Under the pieces are notes generated by a model that saw only the letters and a list, made by a program, of their open reading frames with translations, ran no database searches and was not told the origin of the DNA. Positions 35,409 to 43,951 of a stretch of DNA of 64,000 nucleotides are shown here, one piece after another (within the stretch, counting starts at the first letter, position 1; each line of letters begins with the position of its first letter). This stretch comes from CAXBDP01 sp963974465 (lineage in GTDB: Bacteria; Bacteroidota; Bacteroidia; Cytophagales; Cyclobacteriaceae). The position numbers and the translations under genes were made by a program. The stretch lies in assembly GCA_049340005.1 (NCBI GenBank), contig JBMPIY010000004.1. The stretch is one strand, 5' to 3'.

Positions 35409-36257
35409 TTAAAGTCTTACTAAAATGTTGTCAATGAGTCTGACTCCCTCGATATAAGCGGCAATGCAAATAACCAGTTCATTATTTTGATTATTTTCTT
35501 TTACTTCTTGTAAGGTTATTGAATTTGCGATGGTCAAATACTCAAGGTCTAAAAATTTATCCTCCCGCAGTTCTTCAAGCAAAATGTGCTTTGTTTGAGA
35601 AGGCGATTTTCCAACTAGAAGCATTTGCTTGCCTTGCTTTAGAATTTGGAAAAGGCGGGAGGCATTTATGCGCCCTTGCTCTGTGAGTCTTTGATTGCGC
35701 GAGGAAAGTGCTAATCCATTTTCATCTCTTATAGTTTCCACTATTCGAAGCTCAATAGGAAAGTTGAGGTCTCTGATTAAACAATTAATAATTTGTACTT
35801 GCTGCCAATCCTTTTGGCCAAAAAAAGCTAAGTCAGGCTGAACTAAATTGAATAACTTAGAAACTATCAAAGCTACTCCACTGAAATGGCCAGGCCTAAA
35901 TGCGCCTTCCATTACTTTTTCTAAAGAGCCAAATTGGAAAGATGTGAATGTGTATTTGGGATACATGACCTCAACTGATGGAATAAAAAGTGCATGACAC
36001 CCTGCTTGCTCCAGCAGCTCTTTATCAACGGAAATCGTCCTTGGGTATTTTTCTAAATCGTCTGGATTATTGAATTGGGCAGGGTTTACAAAAATAGAGC
36101 AAATTACAAAATCACATTCTTTAAGTGCCTGTTCGACTAGCGCTATATGTCCACTGTGTAGCGCACCCATTGTAGGGACGAAACCGATTTTTTGATTGCT
36201 AGTTTTTAGGCCTGAGATCTTTTCTCGTAAAGAATTTAGAGACTCTATTAATTCCAT
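35409..36257 (-). CDS. panC: Pantothenate synthetase
   Basis: PanC joins pantoate and beta-alanine with ATP. The 282-residue protein has the HIGH-like and KMSKS-like features of the family: GFVPTMGALHSGHIALVEQA, NPAQFNNPDDLEKYPRT, FFGQKDWQQVQIINCLI and LALSSRNQRLTEQGR. It is the first gene of the panC-panD run and is divergent from the glycogen-synthase-like gene. Two octamers occur only 94 bases apart (35561 and 35655). Confidence 0.96.
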   Translation of the reverse strand: MELIESLNSLREKISGLKTSNQKIGFVPTMGALHSGHIALVEQALKECDFVICSIFVNPAQFNNPDDLEKYPRTISVDKELLEQAGCHALFIPSVEVMYPKYTFTSFQFGSLEKVMEGAFRPGHFSGVALIVSKLFNLVQPDLAFFGQKDWQQVQIINCLIRDLNFPIELRIVETIRDENGLALSSRNQRLTEQGRINASRLFQILKQGKQMLLVGKSPSQTKHILLEELREDKFLDLEYLTIANSITLQEVKENNQNNELVICIAAYIEGVRLIDNILVRL

Positions 36258-36326
36258 TCCTTGTTTTATAATCTTGGCAAAGCTACGTTTTAGCTAGGAA
36301 TAAATGGAATTATGGGTAAATTTTAG

Positions 36327-36334
36327 TATTTTTG
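36327..36334 (+). promoter_or_regulatory. Candidate promoter -7 box upstream of the glycogen-synthase-like gene
   Basis: TATTTTTG fits TAnnTTTG and lies 38 bases before the start codon of the gene at 36372. The divergent panC start is at 36257, so the spacer likely holds promoters for both directions. Confidence 0.5.
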
Positions 36335-36371
36335 TGCGCAATTTAATTTTCCACTCTAATTTATAGCTATT

Positions 36372-37187
36372 ATGTCTAAGCTCCGCATTCTTTATGTTGC
36401 TAGTGAAATCAATCCTTTTTTACAAACTTCGGAAGTTGCTGAATTTGTAAGAAAGCTTCCTCAAGGCATGCAAGAGAGAGGGATGGAAATCAGAATCTTA
36501 GTTCCAAGATTTGGATTGATAAATGAGCGCAAGAACAGATTGCATGAAGTTGTTAGATTATCTGGGATCAACATTTCTGTTGGTGAAGAAGAAAAGCCAT
36601 TGGTTATTAAAGTAGCTTCTATTCCAAATGCTAAGCTTCAGGTTTACTTTATCGACAATGAAGATTATTTCCATCGTAAGTCAGTTTTCTTTGACAAGGA
36701 AAATAAGTTTTACGAAGACAATGACGAAAGGGCAATATTCTTCTGTAAAGGCGTTATTGAGACGGTTAAAAAACTTGGATGGGCGCCAGATATCGTACAT
36801 TGCAACGATTGGATGACTAGCCTCGTTCCAATGTATTTGAAAACTACCTACAAGAAGGATCCGTTATTCAAGAACACAAAATCAATTTTTACAATTTATG
36901 ACAATTTCTTTGCAGATAAATTTAGTCCGGATCTGATTAGCAAGGCTAAAATGCTTGACATCGATGATAAAGCATTAGATCAATTGAAATCTGCCGATTT
37001 AAGAGGTTTCCTCAAAATTGGCATCCAATATGCGGACGCATCTATTAAAGCAGAAGAACAAAATAGCGAAAGTTTAAATGCAATTTTTGAAGAATTATCC
37101 AACTCAGACAAAAAAATTGATACAATCGAACAGAATGAAAACTTTCTCGATTCGTACTACAATTTATACAATGATCTTGTCAGCTAA
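36372..37187 (+). CDS. Stand-alone glycogen-synthase N-terminal-like domain protein
   Basis: The 271-residue protein matches only the N-terminal Rossmann half of GT5 starch/glycogen synthases: RILYVASEINPFLQTSEVAE, then QGMQERGMEIRILVPRFGLI and APDIVHCNDWMTSLVPMYLK. The C-terminal nucleotide-sugar-binding half (another ~220 residues) is missing, and no frameshift is visible, so it is not a simple truncation. The KTGGL-like substrate motif is replaced by FLQTSEVAE, which weakens an enzymatic role. It lies beside the DUF4270 gene in an arrangement I believe is conserved in Bacteroidota. Confidence 0.75.
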   Translation: MSKLRILYVASEINPFLQTSEVAEFVRKLPQGMQERGMEIRILVPRFGLINERKNRLHEVVRLSGINISVGEEEKPLVIKVASIPNAKLQVYFIDNEDYFHRKSVFFDKENKFYEDNDERAIFFCKGVIETVKKLGWAPDIVHCNDWMTSLVPMYLKTTYKKDPLFKNTKSIFTIYDNFFADKFSPDLISKAKMLDIDDKALDQLKSADLRGFLKIGIQYADASIKAEEQNSESLNAIFEELSNSDKKIDTIEQNENFLDSYYNLYNDLVS

Positions 37188-38460
37188 AAATATTGGGTCA
37201 GTCATTATACTGGCCCTTTTTCTATTTTCATCGTGTGAAGAGCCAGGCAATATTGACCTAGGCATGAATCAGGATAACAGACTGGAGATCAAACTACAAT
37301 CTTACACTCTTGACGGATCACAGACATTTTTCGATTCCATCAATACTAGGAATCAAACTATCATTATGTCTGGACGCTATCAAGATGGTACATTTGGTGA
37401 AGTAGAAGCGAATGCTTTTGCGCAGCTGGGTTTAGTAAATCTGAACAGGTTTTTGCCAGAGTCAGCAGTATTTGATTCTGTCAGATTAGAACTGTTTATA
37501 GACTTCTTTCATGGGAATGATTTTAGTTCGCCGCAGTCTTTTTCAGTTCATGAATTATCAGAACCTATTTATGACTCCTTGCCCTATTTTGCTTCTTCAG
37601 CTGTCAATTACGAAAGTGTAACATTAGGTGAGATAACCAAAACCTTTATTCCGGGAGCAGACTCTATTTTCACAGTAAAACTTGATGACGCCTTTGGAGA
37701 CGATTTATTTACCAAAGCAAAAGCTAATGCTACTGAGTTAAGTACAAATAATGAGTTTAAGAACTATTTTAAAGGGATGGCATTAATTCCTGGAGCAAGT
37801 AATGACAAATCTGTATTAGGCTTTAACTTGCAAGACGAGAGATCGAGAGTAGTCTTATATTATCGAACTGAAACGGATACCCTTGAATATGATTTTACTT
37901 TCGCAGGGCATAATCATTTTAGCAATATAGAGTTTTCTCCACAGGGAAGTGTTTTACAAAACCTAACTGAGCCATATGAAGATGTGGATTTAGGTACAAG
38001 TAAGTATTACAATCAGTCTGGAACAGGAGTGGTTAATAAAATTGATTTTAGCCAAATAACTGAAATGTTGGATACTTTAGAGAATTTCAAAATCAATCTT
38101 GCTGAGTTGGAAATATCAGTGGATGCATCAACTGAATTTCTCAGCCCACCAAACTCTGTTCTATTCTATTATGTTGGCTCTGATGACAAAGTCGTAAATG
38201 TAGGCGGAATTGTTGGATCCATACAAATAGATGGTGGAAATCAATTAGGAGGTTCTACACCAGCTCAATTATTCTATGATTCATCCAGTAAAAAATTCAA
38301 AGGTTCTGTAACAGGATACGTCCAAGCAGTAGCTGATGGTAGAGTTCCCTATTTGGAGGTTTTTGTATTACCAGGCAGATTTGGTTCAAGCTTAAACCGC
38401 ATGGTAATAGATCAGTCAGCTATAAAGCTTAACGTATATTACACGATTGTCAACGAATAA
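37171..38460 (+). CDS. DUF4270 family lipoprotein
   Basis: I chose the ATG at 37171 (429 residues), which gives a signal peptide with lipobox (ILALFLFSSCEEPGNIDLG); an in-frame ATG at 37135 is an alternative. Both starts overlap the preceding gene. The rest is beta-rich, with the early ...LEIKLQSYTLDGSQTFF and GRYQDGTFGEVEANAFAQL that characterise DUF4270 lipoproteins of Bacteroidota. It is anchored to the outer membrane or periplasm by prediction; the function is unknown. It precedes glmS by 16 bases. Confidence 0.78.
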   Translation: MILSAKNIGSVIILALFLFSSCEEPGNIDLGMNQDNRLEIKLQSYTLDGSQTFFDSINTRNQTIIMSGRYQDGTFGEVEANAFAQLGLVNLNRFLPESAVFDSVRLELFIDFFHGNDFSSPQSFSVHELSEPIYDSLPYFASSAVNYESVTLGEITKTFIPGADSIFTVKLDDAFGDDLFTKAKANATELSTNNEFKNYFKGMALIPGASNDKSVLGFNLQDERSRVVLYYRTETDTLEYDFTFAGHNHFSNIEFSPQGSVLQNLTEPYEDVDLGTSKYYNQSGTGVVNKIDFSQITEMLDTLENFKINLAELEISVDASTEFLSPPNSVLFYYVGSDDKVVNVGGIVGSIQIDGGNQLGGSTPAQLFYDSSSKKFKGSVTGYVQAVADGRVPYLEVFVLPGRFGSSLNRMVIDQSAIKLNVYYTIVNE

Positions 38461-38476
38461 AATCTAAAGCATTTTT

Positions 38477-40312
38477 ATGTGTGGAATAGTTGCTTACATC
38501 GGCCATAGAGAAGCCGCTCCAATAATTATAAAAGGGTTAAAGAGATTAGAATACAGAGGCTACGACAGCGCTGGAATTGCGTTGATGCAAGACCAATTAA
38601 CCATTTATAAGAAGAAGGGTAAGGTAAGCGAACTGGAGGATTTTATTAAGGACAAAAACCTTAAAGCTACAGTTGGAATGGGTCATACTCGATGGGCGAC
38701 TCACGGCGAACCGAACGACACAAACGCACACCCACATTATTCTTCTACTGAGAATTTGGCTATTATCCACAATGGCATTATCGAAAACTACAGTTCGTTA
38801 AAGACTGATTTAATGAACCGTGGTCATGTTTTCAAAAGTGAAACTGACTCTGAAGTTTTTATTCATTTCATAGAAGAAGTACAAACACAGAATAATTGTA
38901 GCTTGGCTGAGGCCGTTCGCCTAGCACTTTCTAAAGTGATAGGTGCTTATGCTATAGTAGTATTGAATAAAGATGAACCTAATAACCTAATTGCTGCTCG
39001 CAAAGGAAGCCCGCTTGTAATTGGAGTAGGCAAAGGCGAATATTTCTTAGCCTCTGATGCTACACCAATCATTGAATATACGAATGAAGTAATTTATCTG
39101 GACGATTATCAAATTGCTGAGATAAAGGATGGTGAACTGGAATTGAAAGATATTCAAGATGTGAAATCAACTCCATATATCCATCACTTAAATATGGAAT
39201 TGGAAGCTATAGAAAAAGGTGGTTTCGAGCATTTCATGTTGAAAGAAATCTTTGAACAGCCCAAATCCATCATGGATTGTATGCGCGGGAGGTTGGATGC
39301 TAATGCTGGCCGATTGGTACTTGGGGGATTACGCGAATACATCAATACTCTAGTAAAAGCAGATCGCATTATCATCATTGCCTGTGGCACAAGCTGGCAT
39401 GCTGGGATGGTTGCCGAGTATATGATCGAGGAATTTTGTCGAATTCCGGTAGAGGTTGAATACGCTTCAGAATTTAGATATAGAAACCCGGTAATCCACG
39501 AAGGTGATGTAGTAATTGCTATATCACAATCTGGTGAAACAGCAGACACGCTAGCGGCAATCGAATTAGCAAAATCTAAAGGGGCAATCATATTTGGTGT
39601 TTGTAATGTGGTAGGTTCATCAATTGCCCGTGCTACGCATGAAGGTTCCTATACACATGCGGGTCCTGAAATAGGCGTGGCAAGTACCAAGGCTTTCACC
39701 GCACAGATTACAGTGCTCAACATGATTGCTTTGCTTGTAGCTCAAAAGCGCGGGACAATATCTGAAACAAGATTTAGAGAAATGCTCGTTGAAATGGAGC
39801 AAATCCCAAGCAAAGTGGAAAGAATTCTCGAGCATAATGACGAGATCAAAGCAATTGGCGCACTTTATCAAAACGCTCGAAACTTCCTTTATTTGGGAAG
39901 AGGGTATAATTTTCCAGTGGCATTAGAAGGAGCTCTTAAATTGAAAGAGATTTCCTATATACATGCCGAAGGCTACCCTGCGGCTGAAATGAAGCATGGC
40001 CCAATCGCTCTTATTGATGAGGAAATGCCGGTCGTTTTCATTGCGCTTAAGGACAGTACTTACGAGAAAATCGTGAGTAACATTCAAGAGGTAAAAGCTC
40101 GCAAAGGAAAGGTAATTGCAATTGTTTCTGAAGGAGATACACTCATACCAACAATGGCAGATCATGTGATTGAAGTGCCAGCTACCCAAGAAGCTCTTAC
40201 GCCAATGTTGTCGGTAGTTCCATTGCAGCTGCTTTCATATCATATTGCAGTAATGAGAGGCGCCAACGTAGATCAACCACGGAATTTAGCAAAATCAGTA
40301 ACGGTAGAGTAA
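38477..40312 (+). CDS. glmS: Glutamine--fructose-6-phosphate aminotransferase
   Basis: GlmS makes glucosamine 6-phosphate, the entry to cell-wall amino sugars. It has 611 residues, as in other bacteria. Residue Cys2 after the initiator Met (MCGIVAYIGHREAAPI) is the glutaminase nucleophile, followed by the two SIS domains (CGTSWHAGMVAEYMIEEF and LGRGYNFPVALEGALKLKE). The end DQPRNLAKSVTVE is the usual C-terminus. It lies at the end of the panC-like block. One octamer (39285) is in frame as MRGRL. Confidence 0.97.
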   Translation: MCGIVAYIGHREAAPIIIKGLKRLEYRGYDSAGIALMQDQLTIYKKKGKVSELEDFIKDKNLKATVGMGHTRWATHGEPNDTNAHPHYSSTENLAIIHNGIIENYSSLKTDLMNRGHVFKSETDSEVFIHFIEEVQTQNNCSLAEAVRLALSKVIGAYAIVVLNKDEPNNLIAARKGSPLVIGVGKGEYFLASDATPIIEYTNEVIYLDDYQIAEIKDGELELKDIQDVKSTPYIHHLNMELEAIEKGGFEHFMLKEIFEQPKSIMDCMRGRLDANAGRLVLGGLREYINTLVKADRIIIIACGTSWHAGMVAEYMIEEFCRIPVEVEYASEFRYRNPVIHEGDVVIAISQSGETADTLAAIELAKSKGAIIFGVCNVVGSSIARATHEGSYTHAGPEIGVASTKAFTAQITVLNMIALLVAQKRGTISETRFREMLVEMEQIPSKVERILEHNDEIKAIGALYQNARNFLYLGRGYNFPVALEGALKLKEISYIHAEGYPAAEMKHGPIALIDEEMPVVFIALKDSTYEKIVSNIQEVKARKGKVIAIVSEGDTLIPTMADHVIEVPATQEALTPMLSVVPLQLLSYHIAVMRGANVDQPRNLAKSVTVE

Positions 40313-40320
40313 ATCTCCAA

Positions 40321-40986
40321 CTAACTTAATTGAGCTTCCTTTTTCAAGAGCGGACAAATTTTGTATCGCTCTTCTTTGGTGTCTTCCCAAAGGGCAGTAA
40401 GTAGTTGATATACATTCTTAATTCCAATTTTTTCTGCCCACTCAAATGGTCCCATAGGGTAATTGGTGCCTAGCTTCATGCCTTTGTCAATATCGGCTTT
40501 GTTTGCCGTGCCTTCTTGTAATGTATAATAAGCTTCATTTATAATCATACAAACCACCCGCGGACTTACCATTCCAACTCTATCGTCTATAAATTCTGCT
40601 TCTGTTTTCAGTTCTTGAAGTATTTCCTTTACAAAGGTTTTTTCATATCCCTTTATTGTACTAAGCTCTAAAAGCGGTCTATTGAAAAAAGTAGGCAACC
40701 CATTGAATGCTAAAAGTATAATTTCAGGTTGACTATATTGTGCGAGCAAATTATGTAATCCGGTTTTCACTAAATTTGCAAATAGAATACATTCACCAAC
40801 CTCATATTTCTTATAGAGTTTTAGTCTTTCTGGAGCATCATCGATACTAAAGTCCCATATTACTACTGGGTTTTCACCTGTGTCAGGCAATGGATCATTA
40901 GCTCCCAGAAATCGAGCATCTACATGCGGAAATTTATGACCAAACTCTTCTCTATTCTTTGCGTTTCCAATTACAATCGTATGCAT
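40321..40986 (-). CDS. 3-hydroxyacyl-CoA dehydrogenase C-terminal-domain protein with atypical N-terminus
   Basis: The C-terminal ~95 residues match the 3-hydroxyacyl-CoA dehydrogenase C-terminal domain (VGMVSPRVVCMIINEAYYTL, then DKGMKLGTNYPMGPFEWAE). The N-terminal ~125 residues (MHTIVIGNAKNREEFGHKF...) do not contain a clear GxGxxG NAD-binding loop, so catalysis is doubtful. I chose the ATG at 40986. It is convergent with glmS and divergent from ridA. It could be a structural or degenerate paralogue. Confidence 0.65.
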   Translation of the reverse strand: MHTIVIGNAKNREEFGHKFPHVDARFLGANDPLPDTGENPVVIWDFSIDDAPERLKLYKKYEVGECILFANLVKTGLHNLLAQYSQPEIILLAFNGLPTFFNRPLLELSTIKGYEKTFVKEILQELKTEAEFIDDRVGMVSPRVVCMIINEAYYTLQEGTANKADIDKGMKLGTNYPMGPFEWAEKIGIKNVYQLLTALWEDTKEERYKICPLLKKEAQLS

Positions 40987-41085
40987 AATTCTTATCTTCA
41001 TGGCTAAATTACGGATAGATTCAGTTTTAAAAAATTGAGTTCTGTTTAGAGGTTTATATTTATCTAATTATTAATCAACAATACC

Positions 41086-41466
41086 ATGTCCAAGCAAGTT
41101 ATAATGTCACAAAATGCACCTGCGCCTATTGGGCCATACAGCCAAGCGGTTAAAGCGGGGAATACATTATATGTATCAGGTCAAATTGCTTTAGATCCTA
41201 AAACTGGAGAATTGCATATGACCGATATCGAATCCGAAACCAAATGGGTGATGAACAACCTATTGGCGATAATAGAGGAAGCGGGAGGTAGCTTTAGCAA
41301 TGTGGTAAAGTGTAGCATCTTTGTAAAAGATATGAACAACTTTGCTAAGATAAATGGTGTCTATGGAAGCTATTTCTCTGATAATCCTCCTGCCAGAGAA
41401 ACGGTAGAAGTAGCTAGGTTGCCAAAAGATGTGAATGTAGAAATTTCTTGTATTGCAATAATCTAA
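41086..41466 (+). CDS. ridA: RidA family enamine/imine deaminase
   Basis: RidA proteins hydrolyse reactive enamines and imines such as 2-aminoacrylate. The 126-residue sequence has the family core SQAVKAGNTLYVSGQIALDP, the NLLAIIEEAGGSFSNVVKCS helix and PPARETVEVARLPKDVNVEISC with the substrate-binding Arg. One octamer lies at 41281-41288 and encodes EAGG. It is followed two bases later by a membrane protein gene. Confidence 0.94.
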   Translation: MSKQVIMSQNAPAPIGPYSQAVKAGNTLYVSGQIALDPKTGELHMTDIESETKWVMNNLLAIIEEAGGSFSNVVKCSIFVKDMNNFAKINGVYGSYFSDNPPARETVEVARLPKDVNVEISCIAII

Positions 41467-41467
41467 A

Positions 41468-41965
41468 ATGAATCTCTGGCCTGTTTATACAGAAACAATA
41501 GTACTGTCTTACGATCGGCAAACTTTATTGCTGAAGTTGGACGAAGCAATTAGGCATGTATCCGAAGGGCCAAGAATGGATAATCCAAAAGAAGATAAGG
41601 AGAAGTTATTCAATGGAGCCCTACATGAAAATGGATTCAAAATCTCAAAAAGAATAAAACATGCTGAAAATTTTCTCCCACTTATTAGCGGTGAAATTGA
41701 ATCAGCCCGGTCAGGATCAATTTTATTCCTGACTTATACTTGTTTTTTCAGCACATTGATGTTCTTAGGCTTTTGGTCTGTAATCTCCATTTTGGCTGGT
41801 TTTATTTTTATTTTTCCTGGCGAAAATTTCTCTACAGGGCTTTCGTTAATTGCTTTTGGCATTGGTCAGTATATCTTATCTATGTTCTTTTTCTACCGAC
41901 AAGTGAACAAAAGCAGAAAAGTACTTTTCGATATTTTGGAGATCGAGGTAGTGAATATTATTTAA
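41468..41965 (+). CDS. Hypothetical membrane protein
   Basis: The 165-residue protein has an N-terminal soluble part with a LYDRQTLLLKLDEAIRHV-like helix (SYDRQTLLLKLDEAIRHV) and two hydrophobic segments (FLTYTCFFSTLMFLGFWSVI and LSLIAFGIGQYILSMFFFYR). It belongs to no family I can name; it looks like a small two-span membrane protein with a cytosolic N-terminus. It starts two bases after ridA and stops about 26 bases before the gltX promoter. Confidence 0.6.
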   Translation: MNLWPVYTETIVLSYDRQTLLLKLDEAIRHVSEGPRMDNPKEDKEKLFNGALHENGFKISKRIKHAENFLPLISGEIESARSGSILFLTYTCFFSTLMFLGFWSVISILAGFIFIFPGENFSTGLSLIAFGIGQYILSMFFFYRQVNKSRKVLFDILEIEVVNII

Positions 41966-41990
41966 TGGAGCATAAAAGGTTAATATTTTG

Positions 41991-41998
41991 TACTTTTG
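41991..41998 (+). promoter_or_regulatory. gltX promoter -7 box
   Basis: TACTTTTG followed by CAGC is a TAnnTTTG box with the TTTGCA context seen at rpsP and rplS, 19 bases before the gltX ATG, implying a short leader. Confidence 0.6.
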
Positions 41999-42016
41999 CA
42001 GCCGAATAAGGAAATT

Positions 42017-43555
42017 ATGCAAAGAGAAGTAAGAGTTAGATTTGCTCCTTCACCTACAGGAGCGCTACATATTGGTGGACTTAGAACTGCCCTTTATAAC
42101 TATTTATTTGCTAAAAAGCATGGCGGTAAATTTATTCTTAGAATTGAGGATACAGACCAAACGCGCTTTGTGCCTGGAGCAGAGGAGTACATTAAAGAGT
42201 CATTAGAATGGTGTGGAATTTCACCAGACGAGGATCCTTGGCAAGGTGGCCCAAATGGCCCTTACCGCCAGTCTGAGCGCAAGCCTTCTTACATGCAATA
42301 TGCCATGCAATTGGTAGAAGCAGGCCATGCATACTATGCTTTTGATACAGAGGAAGAATTGAATGATATGCGCGAAAGGCTAAAAGCTGCGCGGGTGGTA
42401 ACTCCACAATACAATAGTATCACGAGGACAACCATGAAAAATTCCTTGACTTTACCTGAAGATGAAGTAAAAGCAAGATTAGCTTCTGGTGAGCCTTTCG
42501 TTATTCGTATCAAAATGCCAAGAAAAGAAGAAGTTCGTTTGAATGATTTGATTCGCGGCTGGGTAATGGTACATTCTTCTACTTTGGATGATAAAGTTTT
42601 GATGAAATCCGATGGTATGCCCACTTATCATTTGGCGAACATCGTTGATGATCATTTGATGGGTATTACGCATGTGATCCGTGGAGAAGAATGGTTGCCA
42701 TCGGCTCCATTGCATGTGTTGCTATATAGATATCTTGGTTGGGAAGATACAATGCCAGAATTCTCCCACCTCCCGCTTTTGCTAAAACCTGATGGAAATG
42801 GTAAACTAAGTAAGCGTGATGCGGAAAAGCATGGTTTTCCAATTTTCCCATTAGAGTGGACTGACCCTGCAACCGATGAAAAAGTAGCTGGCTTTAGAGA
42901 AGATGGTTATTTGCCAGAAGCAATGATCAATTTTCTAGCTTTTCTGGGCTGGAATCCTGGAACAAATCAAGAGATGTTCAGCAAGGAAGAACTTGTAGAG
43001 GCTTTTACAATCGAGCGAATAGGAAAATCAGGAACCAAGTTTGACATCAATAAAGCAAAGTGGTACAATCAGCAATATATCCGATTGATGTCCGATGCAG
43101 AATTGGCTAAATCACTGAATGAAGCATTGAAGGCTAGAAGCATAAATGTGCCAACAGAGACTGTAGAAAAAATCAGTGGTTTATTGAAAGAGCGAATCAC
43201 TTTTACCCATGAGCTTTGGGCAGAAGGCCAATACTTCTTTGAGCTACCAAGTGAATATGACGAAAAAGTAGCTTCTAAAAAGTGGAATGCAGATGTACTT
43301 AATGTACTTGAAAAATTTGCTGTCGAAGTTGGTGCTAAAAGTGAAATTTCTGCGGAGGAAGCTAAGGAAACATTAACTAGGATTCTTGAGGAATTAGGAA
43401 TTGGTTTGGGCAAAGTAATGCAAGGCATTCGCTTGGCTTTGACTGGAGTAGGTGCTGGGCCGGATTTGATGGAAGTGATCTCTGTACTTGGACCGAAAGA
43501 AATCGTTTCTCGTGTGGAATTGGCCAAAACTAAATTAAATACGTATCTTAATTGA
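42017..43555 (+). CDS. gltX: Glutamate--tRNA ligase
   Basis: GltX charges tRNA-Glu. I chose the ATG at 42017 (MQREVRVRFAPSPTGALHIG), which gives the HIGH-type motif in normal position; the upstream start at 41996 is not family-like. The KLSKR motif (LSKRDAEKHGFP, with GNGKLSKRDAEKH) and the catalytic core are intact, and the length of 512 residues is normal. The following small gene starts three bases after its stop. One octamer at 42769-42776. Confidence 0.96.
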   Translation: MQREVRVRFAPSPTGALHIGGLRTALYNYLFAKKHGGKFILRIEDTDQTRFVPGAEEYIKESLEWCGISPDEDPWQGGPNGPYRQSERKPSYMQYAMQLVEAGHAYYAFDTEEELNDMRERLKAARVVTPQYNSITRTTMKNSLTLPEDEVKARLASGEPFVIRIKMPRKEEVRLNDLIRGWVMVHSSTLDDKVLMKSDGMPTYHLANIVDDHLMGITHVIRGEEWLPSAPLHVLLYRYLGWEDTMPEFSHLPLLLKPDGNGKLSKRDAEKHGFPIFPLEWTDPATDEKVAGFREDGYLPEAMINFLAFLGWNPGTNQEMFSKEELVEAFTIERIGKSGTKFDINKAKWYNQQYIRLMSDAELAKSLNEALKARSINVPTETVEKISGLLKERITFTHELWAEGQYFFELPSEYDEKVASKKWNADVLNVLEKFAVEVGAKSEISAEEAKETLTRILEELGIGLGKVMQGIRLALTGVGAGPDLMEVISVLGPKEIVSRVELAKTKLNTYLN

Positions 43556-43558
43556 GAT

Positions 43559-43783
43559 ATGGCAAAGAAAGCAGACAACAGCAAAAAAGATAAAAAACCA
43601 AGAGTTAATCCAGAATTGGAGGGTTTCGAATTGAATATCGACTCATTTGGAGAGTTAACTTCTACATTTGATATCGACAGAATTAATGAATTTCTGAATA
43701 GAAATGTAGAAGACAAAAAGCTTAAGGATCGAGAAGATATTGATGAAATTAAAGGAGAAGACAATAAAAAAGAGGACAAATAA
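43559..43783 (+). CDS. Small charged protein downstream of gltX
   Basis: This 74-residue protein is very rich in Lys, Asp and Glu (KKADNSKKDKKPRVNPELEG, then IDEIKGEDNKKEDK) with a central FDIDRINEFLNRNV helix. It starts three bases after the gltX stop (TGAGATATG), so it is cotranscribed. No function is known to me; the open frame, spacing and coupling support a real gene. Confidence 0.65.
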   Translation: MAKKADNSKKDKKPRVNPELEGFELNIDSFGELTSTFDIDRINEFLNRNVEDKKLKDREDIDEIKGEDNKKEDK

Positions 43784-43951
43784 AGTTTTTTGATTTTTTG
43801 ATAGAAAGGAAGGTTGATAAAATTCTCCTGAGTCATTCCAGCCTAATTTCCCTTTTCAACGAAGCGCTAAAACTGATAGTTCGTCGCAAACTGTAAATCA
43901 TCAGCGCAGTTAGAAAGCAAATGCATAAACTATACTTTAAAGAATCAGCAA

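Noticed and set aside
37078..38460. Longer DUF4270 frame starting at 37078
   Set aside because: The first residues are not signal-like and lie inside the preceding gene; a start at 37171 (or 37135) gives a proper lipoprotein signal.
43069..43836. 255-residue open frame opposite gltX
   Set aside because: It is the antisense mirror of gltX and the following charged gene; its Ser/Leu-rich composition is the typical mirror pattern.
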